Positions 58,676 through 64,000 of a stretch of 64,000 bases of DNA are shown here, one piece after another; the first letter of the stretch is position 1; every line of letters starts with the position of its first letter. The DNA comes from Hasllibacter sp963833115 (lineage in GTDB: Bacteria; Pseudomonadota; Alphaproteobacteria; Rhodobacterales; Rhodobacteraceae), in assembly GCA_963833115.1 (NCBI GenBank), contig CAWHWS010000002.1, positions 558,001 through 622,000 on the forward strand. The letters run 5' to 3'. Both the position numbers and the translations under genes were made by a program. The notes beneath the pieces were generated by a model. That model made no database searches. It was not told where the DNA came from and saw nothing but the letters and a program-made list of their open reading frames with translations.

Positions 58676-59151
58676 GCCGGGAGGTCCGGGCCGCGCCGCT
58701 CACGGTCGAGGCGTTCGCGCCCTATGGCGACGTGATCGCGCCGGGGGGCGGGACGGCCCGGGCGATCAACGCGGGGATGTGCACGCGCTGGCACGACCAG
58801 GCGCGGCCCGACATCGCCTCCGGGGCGGTGTCGATCTGCGTGTTCGAGGCGCAGGCGCGGGCGCTGCCCTACGCGCTGGACCTGATAGAGCGGCATCCCG
58901 AGGGGAGCCAGGCGTTCCTTCCGATGGGGGACGCGCCGTTCCTCGTGGTGGTCGCGGACGGGCCGGAGGCGGCGCCGCGCGCCTTCGTCGCCGCGCCGCG
59001 GCAGGGGGTGCAGCTCCATCGCGGGACCTGGCACGGGGTCCTGACGCCGCTCTCGCCGCCGGGCCTGTTCTGGGTGGTGGACCGGGCCGGGGCGGGCAAC
59101 CTCGAGGAGCACCGCTACGACGCGCCCTGGACCGTGGTCGACGGGCGCTGA
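58672..59151 (+). CDS. allA: ureidoglycolate lyase
   Basis: Releases urea and glyoxylate from ureidoglycolate, the last step of allantoin use. 159 residues with a cupin fold. PLTVEAFAPYGDVIAP, INAGMCTRWHDQA, ISVFRA-like ISICVFEAQA, ERHPEGSQAFLPM, the metal/active-site segment GVQLHRGTWHGVLTPL and FWVVDR are family features. Start GTG 58672 in the puuE-uraD stop (GTGA) implies coupled translation. Confidence 0.93.
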   Translation: MSREVRAAPLTVEAFAPYGDVIAPGGGTARAINAGMCTRWHDQARPDIASGAVSICVFEAQARALPYALDLIERHPEGSQAFLPMGDAPFLVVVADGPEAAPRAFVAAPRQGVQLHRGTWHGVLTPLSPPGLFWVVDRAGAGNLEEHRYDAPWTVVDGR

Positions 59152-59167
59152 CCCCCGCCCGCCGCAG

Positions 59168-59250
59168 GCGCGCCGATGCCCGCAGGGCGAGGCCTGGCCC
59201 AAGCCTCGCAGGCCGCAGGCCGAGAGGGGCGGGAGCGCGCCCTCCCCTCG
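59168..59250. repeat. intergenic repeat, copy B
   Basis: Second copy of the element at 50374. It contains a clear hairpin GCGAGGC-CTGGCCCAA-GCCTCGC (about 59088+ in the arm, 59107 centre region) and ends with GGGCGGGAGCGCGCCCTCCCC. It sits between the convergent allA and allE genes, where it could act as a bidirectional terminator. Confidence 0.5.
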
Positions 59251-59260
59251 CCGCGCCCGG

Positions 59261-60085
59261 TCAGAGCCGCATCGGCGGCAGGCGGTTCACGTCCTTGTAG
59301 AGGAGGTAGCGGAAGCGCCCCGGACCGCCGGCGATGCACGCCTGCGGGCAGAAGGCGCGAAGCCACATGAAGTCGCCGGCCCCGACCTCCACCCGGTCGC
59401 GGTTGAGGGCGTAGGCCCCCCGGCCCTCGAGCACGTAGAGCCCGTGCTCCATCACGTGGGTCTCGAGGAACGGGATCGAGGCGCCGGGCGCGAGGGAGAC
59501 GATGTTGACGGCCATGTCGTGGCCCATGTCGGCCGGGTCGTGGAAGCGGCGCGTCGTCCAGGCGCCGTCCGTGCCGGGCATCGCGTCCGGGGCGGCGTCG
59601 TCCTCGTGCGCGGCGAAGGCTTCGGGCACGGGCAGGCCGGGCGCGGGGACGTAGCGCTTGCGGATCCACTGGAAGGTCGCGCCGGCCTCGGAGCGCAGGG
59701 TCCAGCCCGCATCCGGCGGGAGCCAGGCGTAGCCGCCCGGGGTGAGGTCGTGCGAGGCCGCGCCGACGCGCACGCGCAGGGCGCCGCGGGTGACGAAGAG
59801 GGCGCCCTGGACGCCGGCCTCCGTCTCCGGCGCCTCGGACCCGCCGCCGGGCGCGAGCTCCACCGCCGCCTGGAACAGGGTCTCGGCGAAGCCGGTCATG
59901 GGCCGCGCCAGGACCCACATGCGCATCCCGTCCCAGCCCGGCAGGGCCGAGGTCACGATATCTGTCTGCACCGCGCGGGGGACGAGGGCGTAGCCTTCGG
60001 TGAACACGGCGGGCCCGCGGAAGGCCTGCGTCTGCGGCGGCAGGCCGCCGGCGGGGGCGGGGTAGCGATGGGCGTCCTGGGTCAT
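59261..60085 (-). CDS. allE: (S)-ureidoglycine aminohydrolase
   Basis: Bicupin enzyme (YlbA/AllE/UGlyAH) that removes ammonia from ureidoglycine to give ureidoglycolate, which feeds AllA. 274 residues. The N-terminal cupin has GALFVTRGALRVRV and GGYAWLPPDAGW. The C-terminal cupin has the metal site in ASIPFLETHVMEHGLYVLEGRG, then FMWLRAFCPQACIAGGPGRFRYLLYKDVNR. Start ATG 60085. It is convergent with allA and divergent from the beta-lactamase-like gene. Allantoate amidohydrolase, the step before it, is not in the window. Confidence 0.93.
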   Translation of the reverse strand: MTQDAHRYPAPAGGLPPQTQAFRGPAVFTEGYALVPRAVQTDIVTSALPGWDGMRMWVLARPMTGFAETLFQAAVELAPGGGSEAPETEAGVQGALFVTRGALRVRVGAASHDLTPGGYAWLPPDAGWTLRSEAGATFQWIRKRYVPAPGLPVPEAFAAHEDDAAPDAMPGTDGAWTTRRFHDPADMGHDMAVNIVSLAPGASIPFLETHVMEHGLYVLEGRGAYALNRDRVEVGAGDFMWLRAFCPQACIAGGPGRFRYLLYKDVNRLPPMRL

Positions 60086-60184
60086 GCGCGCATCGTGACC
60101 GCCGCGGCGCCGGGCGCAACCGGGCGCGTCGCGATCGCGCGAGGCGGGCTGTGCGCGGCCGCCCGGGGGTCTATGTGCGGCCCG

Positions 60185-61177
60185 ATGACGACCGATCGGA
60201 TCACGCGCCGCGCGGCGCTCGGCGGGGCGCTGGCGGCGCCCTGGCTCGCGGGGCGCGCGGGGGCGCAGCCCGCCGACCTCGAGGCGCATGCCCGCTCTCT
60301 GGGGCAGCTCCATGCGCTCGCGGTCTCGCGCGCCGGGGAGGACGTGATCGCCGTCGCGCCGCGGGGCCGGGGGCTGGACCGGCCGGCGAACGTCAAGTCG
60401 GTCTCCAAGACGCTGCTCGCGCTGATGGTGGGGATCGCGATCGAGCGCGGCGTGCTGGAGGGCCTGGAGCAGCGCATCGGCCCGATCCTGGGCCGTGCCC
60501 CGGCCGGGGACGCGCGCGACGACATCACCGTCGGCGACCTGCTGTCCATGCGCGCGGGCCTCGCGAGCACCTCGGGGCCCGGCTACGGCGCCTGGATCGC
60601 CTCGCGCGACTGGGTCGACTACGCGATGACGCGCGAGCTGGTGGCGCGGCCGGGCGGGCGGTTCGTCTACTCGACCGGGGGCTGGCACGTGCTGGGCGCC
60701 GCGCTGGCGGAGGCGGCGGGGGACGACCTGCCGTCGCTCGCGCGCGCGTGGATCGGGCGTCCGCTGGGGCTCGACCTGCCGCCCTGGGCGCGGGGGCCGG
60801 AGGGCCACTATCTCGGCGGCAACGAGATGGCCGTGAGCCCGCGCGGCCTCCTGCGGATCGGGGAGACGGTGCTGGCGGGCGGCGCATGGGACGGGGCGCA
60901 GGTGATCCCGGCGGACTGGATCGCCGCGTCCTGGGAGCCGCGGGCGCGCTCGCCCTGGTCCGGGGACGGCTACGGGCTGGGCTGGTTCCTGACGCGCATC
61001 GCGGGGCGGCGGGCGGCCTATGGGCGCGGCTATGGCGGGCAGGTGCTGGCGGTGGTGCCGGAGGGCCGGATCGCGGTGGCGATCACCTCCGACCCGACAT
61101 CGCCGGCGCGCTCGGGGGGTTATTTCTCCGACTTGCGGCGCCTGATGGAGCACGCGGTGGAGACGGCCGGCGCGTGA
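60185..61177 (+). CDS. exported serine beta-lactamase-fold hydrolase
   Basis: Class C beta-lactamase/penicillin-binding-type serine hydrolase, 330 residues. The N-terminus ITRRAALGGALAAPWLAG looks like a twin-arginine signal. The active-site SxxK is in VKSVSKTLLALM (Ser72, Lys75). The YxN-equivalent is FVYSTGGWHVLG, and GRGYGGQVLAVVPE replaces the KTG region. The lack of a clean YxN and KTG makes a true beta-lactamase uncertain. An esterase or D-aminoacylase-like role is equally possible. It is divergent from allE and convergent with the methyltransferase gene. Confidence 0.82.
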   Translation: MTTDRITRRAALGGALAAPWLAGRAGAQPADLEAHARSLGQLHALAVSRAGEDVIAVAPRGRGLDRPANVKSVSKTLLALMVGIAIERGVLEGLEQRIGPILGRAPAGDARDDITVGDLLSMRAGLASTSGPGYGAWIASRDWVDYAMTRELVARPGGRFVYSTGGWHVLGAALAEAAGDDLPSLARAWIGRPLGLDLPPWARGPEGHYLGGNEMAVSPRGLLRIGETVLAGGAWDGAQVIPADWIAASWEPRARSPWSGDGYGLGWFLTRIAGRRAAYGRGYGGQVLAVVPEGRIAVAITSDPTSPARSGGYFSDLRRLMEHAVETAGA

Positions 61178-61187
61178 GGCCCGGGGC

Positions 61188-61865
61188 TCACGCGCCCCTC
61201 ACGCCCGTCCAGATCATGTGCCGCGCGCCCCGGCCCGAACGGGCGGCGCGCACGGTGCGCTCGGTCACGGCGAAGCCGCAGCGCGCCAGGCGGGCCGAGA
61301 AGGCGCGGTCCGGCGCGGCGGACCAGACGGCCAGCGCGCCGCCGGGGGCGAGGGCGCGGCGCGCGGCGCGCAGCCCGGCCTCGGCGTAGAGCGCGCCGTT
61401 GCCCTCCCGCGTGAGGCCGTCCGGCCCGTTGTCGACGTCGAGGAGGATCGCGTCCCGGGCGGCGGGGCGTGCCATCTCGGCGGCGACGTCGCCGATGCGC
61501 AGCTCGACGCGGGGATCGTCCAGGGCGCCGGCCATGACCTGCGCCATCGGGCCCCGCGCCCAGTTGGCGATCTCGGGGACCAGCTCGGAGACGGTGACCC
61601 GCGCGCCGGGCGGCAGGAGCTCCAGCGCGGCGCGCAGCGTGAAGCCCATGCCGAGCCCGCCGATCAGCACCCGCGGGGCGGGGCGCCCGGCGAGGGGGGC
61701 GAGCCCGTCCGCGGCGAGCGCCTCCTCGGAGCCGCCCAGCCGGCTGTTCATCAGCTCGTTGCCGTCCCCGAGGCGGATCGAGAGCTCGTCGCCCCGGCGC
61801 AGGAGGCGCAGCGTGCCGCCGCCGCCGGGCGCGAGGGCGGCCCCGAGCGGCTCCCAGGGGATCAG
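61188..61865 (-). CDS. spermidine-synthase-like SAM-dependent methyltransferase
   Basis: 225-residue protein of the spermidine-synthase-like/SAM-methyltransferase fold. IPWEPLG and LSIRLGDGNELMNSRLGGSEEALA are typical of an uncharacterised alphaproteobacterial group. The SAM-binding glycine loop is VLIGGLGMGFTLRAAL, then VSELVPEIANWA, RIGDVA and AILLDVDNGPDGL. No ATG/GTG/TTG fits. A CTG at 61865 overlaps the preceding stop as CTGA, in the way ATGA does elsewhere in this window, and gives the expected N-terminus. The substrate is unknown. Confidence 0.82.
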   Translation of the reverse strand: MIPWEPLGAALAPGGGGTLRLLRRGDELSIRLGDGNELMNSRLGGSEEALAADGLAPLAGRPAPRVLIGGLGMGFTLRAALELLPPGARVTVSELVPEIANWARGPMAQVMAGALDDPRVELRIGDVAAEMARPAARDAILLDVDNGPDGLTREGNGALYAEAGLRAARRALAPGGALAVWSAAPDRAFSARLARCGFAVTERTVRAARSGRGARHMIWTGVRGA

Positions 61866-63247
61866 GAGCGGCGCCCGGACGCGCGGGCGATCAGGCGGCG
61901 GGCGATGGCCGGGTAGGGCGGGACCATGAGGCGCGCCCAGGGGCCGGGCGCGACGGTCAGGATGCCGCGCTCGTGGGTGAACTCCGCCAGGCCCCGCGCG
62001 CCGTGATAGGCGCCCATGCCCGAGGCGCCGATGCCGCCGAAGGGGAGGTCGTGCGCGGCGAGGTGCACGATCGTGCCGTTGATCGTGGCGCCGCCCGAGC
62101 GGATGCGGCAGGCCATGCGCCGGGCCGCGGCCGCGTCGCGCCCGAAGACGTAGAGCGCCAGCGGCGGGGGCAGGGCTGCGATGGTCGCCTCGGCCTCGGC
62201 CTCGGCGCCGTATTCGAGGATGGGCAGGACGGGGCCGAAGATCTCCTCCGTCATGAGGCCGCCGCCGGGGGGCGGGCCGATGACGATGGCCGGGTCCATC
62301 CGGCCGGGGCCGGTGGCGGGCGCGCGCCGGACCTCGCCGCCCTCGGCGATCATCGCCTCCAGCCGGGCCTGCGCGCCGGGGGACAGAAGGGCGGTGTAGT
62401 CGCTCCCGTCCCCGCCGGTGAAGCGGCGCGCGACCGCGAGGAGCGCGTCGGCCCAGGCGCCGGCGGTGCCGCGGGGCACGAGCATGTAGTCGGGCGCGAC
62501 GCAGGTCTGTCCGGCGCTCAGCCACTTGCCCCAGCCGGCGAGTAGGGCGTGGTCCGAGGGCGAGGCGTCGGGGCGCATGACGCAGGGGCTCTTGCCGCCG
62601 AGCTCCAGCGTGACGGGGGTGAGGTTCTCGGCCGCGGCGCGGGCGACGAGGCGGCCCGTGGCGGTCGATCCGGTGAAGAAGAGATGGTCGAAGGGCAGGG
62701 ACGAGACCGCGGCCGCGACCTCCGGCCCGCCGAGGACGGTCGCGACCTCCTCCGGGGGGAAGACCTCCGAGAGGAGGTCCGCGAGCAGGGCCGAGGTGGC
62801 CGGCGTGCGCTCGGAGGGCTTGAGGAGGACGCGGTTGCCGGCGGCGATGGCGGTGGCGAGCGGCATCAGCGCGAGCTGCACCGGGTAGTTCCAGGGCGAC
62901 AGGACGCCGACGACGCCCTTGGGCTCGCGCCGGAGGATGGTCCGGCCGGGCAGGGGGCGCAGCACGCGGGCGCGCCGCTCGGCGGCCCAGCGGGGCAGGC
63001 GGGCGATCAGGTCGGAGATGCCCTCGCGGGTGAACATGATCTCGGCGGTGCGGGTCTCGACCTCGGCGCGGTGACCGAAATCGGCGGAGACGGCGCGCAC
63101 GATCCCGTCCTGCCGGGCGCCGATGGCGGCGCGCAGGGCGCGCAGCCGGGCGATGCGGGCGCGGGGAGCGGGCACGTCGGCGAGGGAGAAGGCGGCGCGC
63201 AGGCGGGCGAACGCGGCCTGGGGGGTCTCGGGGGCGGTGTCCCTCAT
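61862..63247 (-). CDS. coniferyl aldehyde dehydrogenase-like aldehyde dehydrogenase
   Basis: NAD(P)-dependent aldehyde dehydrogenase, 461 residues, of the class 3 (coniferyl aldehyde/long-chain aldehyde) branch. GVVGVLSPWNYPVQLALMPL, KPSERTP, the Rossmann segment FTGSTATGRLV, general base in TLELGGKSPCV and catalytic cysteine in SAGQTCVAPDY are present. The C-terminus SGMGAYHGARGLAEFTH is the class 3 signature. Start ATG 63247 overlaps the glycosyltransferase stop (ATGA). It may oxidise carotenoid- or lignin-derived or long-chain aldehydes. The neighbouring glycosyltransferase hints at a carotenoid acid pathway. Confidence 0.9.
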   Translation of the reverse strand: MRDTAPETPQAAFARLRAAFSLADVPAPRARIARLRALRAAIGARQDGIVRAVSADFGHRAEVETRTAEIMFTREGISDLIARLPRWAAERRARVLRPLPGRTILRREPKGVVGVLSPWNYPVQLALMPLATAIAAGNRVLLKPSERTPATSALLADLLSEVFPPEEVATVLGGPEVAAAVSSLPFDHLFFTGSTATGRLVARAAAENLTPVTLELGGKSPCVMRPDASPSDHALLAGWGKWLSAGQTCVAPDYMLVPRGTAGAWADALLAVARRFTGGDGSDYTALLSPGAQARLEAMIAEGGEVRRAPATGPGRMDPAIVIGPPPGGGLMTEEIFGPVLPILEYGAEAEAEATIAALPPPLALYVFGRDAAAARRMACRIRSGGATINGTIVHLAAHDLPFGGIGASGMGAYHGARGLAEFTHERGILTVAPGPWARLMVPPYPAIARRLIARASGRRS

Positions 63248-64000
63248 TGGAAGTCGTAGCTCCGGCCGCGCCAGGTGGCGCGCTCGCCGCGCCGCGCGCC
63301 CAGGAGGGCCGACCACTGGATCCAGAGCGTGACGATCACCCCCGCGGGATGCAGGAGGACCGAGAGCGCCGGCTGGCGCAGGCGGATCGCCAGGGCCGCG
63401 CGGGCCAGCATGGTCGCGGCGATGGCGGCGAGGGAGAGCGCGGCGGCCGTCGGCGCGCCCGCGAGCCAGGAGAGCGGCGCGAGCGCCCAGGGCAGGACGT
63501 GGCCGCCGCCGAGCAGCACGGTCCAGACCGGCAGGGCGCGGGGGCGGGCCATGCCCTCGGTCGCGTTCTTGGTGAAGCCTTCGCGGATGCCGGCCCAGTC
63601 GTCGTACATGCGGCAGGAGGCGAGGGGCGCGGCGTCGATTATGTCGGTTCGCCCGCCCGTGCGCCGCACGCCCCGGGGCAGGTTCAGCCCGTCATGCATC
63701 AGGTGGCGGAAGGCGGCGTGCCCGCCCGCCCGCGCGTAGGCGTCGGCGCGCACCATCAGGAGCTGACCGCAGCCGGCGGCGAAACCCTCCTTGGGCGAGC
63801 GGCGGGCCATGACGAAGGGCAGGTAGCCCAGCAGCACGACCATGATCTGCGGGATGGCGACGATCTCCGGCAGGGTGATCGCGACCTGCCGCGGGAAGCC
63901 GGAGACGAGGGCCAGCCCGCCCCGCTCCATCGCGCCGTGGAGGCGCGCGGCGGCGTCCGGGGCGAGGCGCACGTCCGCGTCGACGAAGAGGAGGACGGGG
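63244..64000 (-). CDS. membrane glycosyltransferase family 2, partial
   Basis: Runs off the right edge. The visible ~251 residues include the metal-binding Asp-Ala-Asp in LLFVDADVRLAPDA near the edge, QIMVVLLGYLPFV, FAAGCGQLLMVRADAYARAGGH, a HDGLNLPRG-type acceptor region and at least two C-terminal membrane helices (PVWTVLLGGGHVLPWALAPL, ALSLAAIAATMLARAALAI). The pattern resembles CrtQ/HpnB-like GT2 enzymes acting on carotenoids or hopanoid-type lipids. It is coupled to the aldehyde dehydrogenase by ATGA. An internal ATG at 63972 is not the start, because the frame and the catalytic motif continue upstream. Confidence 0.85.
   Translation of the reverse strand, partial: PVLLFVDADVRLAPDAAARLHGAMERGGLALVSGFPRQVAITLPEIVAIPQIMVVLLGYLPFVMARRSPKEGFAAGCGQLLMVRADAYARAGGHAAFRHLMHDGLNLPRGVRRTGGRTDIIDAAPLASCRMYDDWAGIREGFTKNATEGMARPRALPVWTVLLGGGHVLPWALAPLSWLAGAPTAAALSLAAIAATMLARAALAIRLRQPALSVLLHPAGVIVTLWIQWSALLGARRGERATWRGRSYDFQ

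Overview
The window is a very GC-rich chromosome segment of an alphaproteobacterium, most likely a member of the Rhodobacterales (Rhodobacter/Roseobacter group). Four things point there. First, a RegA/RegB (PrrA/PrrB) redox two-component pair sits near ahcY. Second, two proteins carry VPLPA-type C-terminal sorting signals. Third, the gene string Smr - mltA - Tim44-like - fxsA - secB - dnaQ - coaE - aroE - maf - hemJ - rho - mnmE - mnmG - rsmG - parA - parB surrounds the origin-proximal region of these bacteria. Fourth, there are two perfect parS sites. No tRNA, rRNA, CRISPR array, prophage or insertion sequence was seen. Nearly all genes are packed in operons with 4-base ATGA/GTGA overlaps.

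Left part (1-8.1 kb): a sugar uptake and catabolism locus. On the minus strand are an ABC ATPase (frameshifted as given), a periplasmic sugar-binding protein and a permease cut by the window edge. Divergent from them are a GntR/FadR-type regulator and a metallo-beta-lactamase-fold lactonase-like gene (also frameshifted as given). These are followed by an overlapping HAD phosphatase - class II aldolase - FGGY kinase operon. From 8.1 to 18.7 kb come two VPLPA-CTERM surface proteins, a peptidoglycan-binding-domain protein, an HD hydrolase, a GT8 glycosyltransferase, ahcY, a DUF2853 gene, the divergent regA/regB pair and a PAS-domain protein. The PAS gene and both VPLPA genes each have a TTAA-N7-TTAA-like (CtrA-type) sequence just upstream.

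Middle (18.7-38.3 kb): a tightly coupled tsaE - amgK - murU - addB - addA - trxA - hslV run (tRNA modification, peptidoglycan sugar recycling, double-strand-break repair, redox, protease), then hslU, a fatty acid desaturase and an MFS transporter. The conserved housekeeping block Smr/mltA/Tim44-like and fxsA/secB/dnaQ/coaE/aroE/maf follows.

Origin region (38.3-45.8 kb): an intergenic segment between maf and hemJ is the best oriC candidate in the window. hemJ, rho, mnmE, mnmG, rsmG, parA and parB follow. Perfect parS sites overlap the starts of mnmG and rsmG. To the left of about 43 kb the + strand is C-rich regardless of gene direction, and to the right it is G-rich, as expected next to a replication origin.

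Right part (45.8-64 kb): hemW, rdgB and rph on the minus strand; hrcA-grpE (heat-shock control); mutS, an exported msrA and an MFS exporter. Then comes a purine/urate catabolic cluster (puuD, a puuE-uraD fusion, allA, allE) beside an exported serine beta-lactamase-like protein. An overlapping operon of a glycosyltransferase (cut by the right edge), a coniferyl-aldehyde-type dehydrogenase and a spermidine-synthase-like methyltransferase ends the window.
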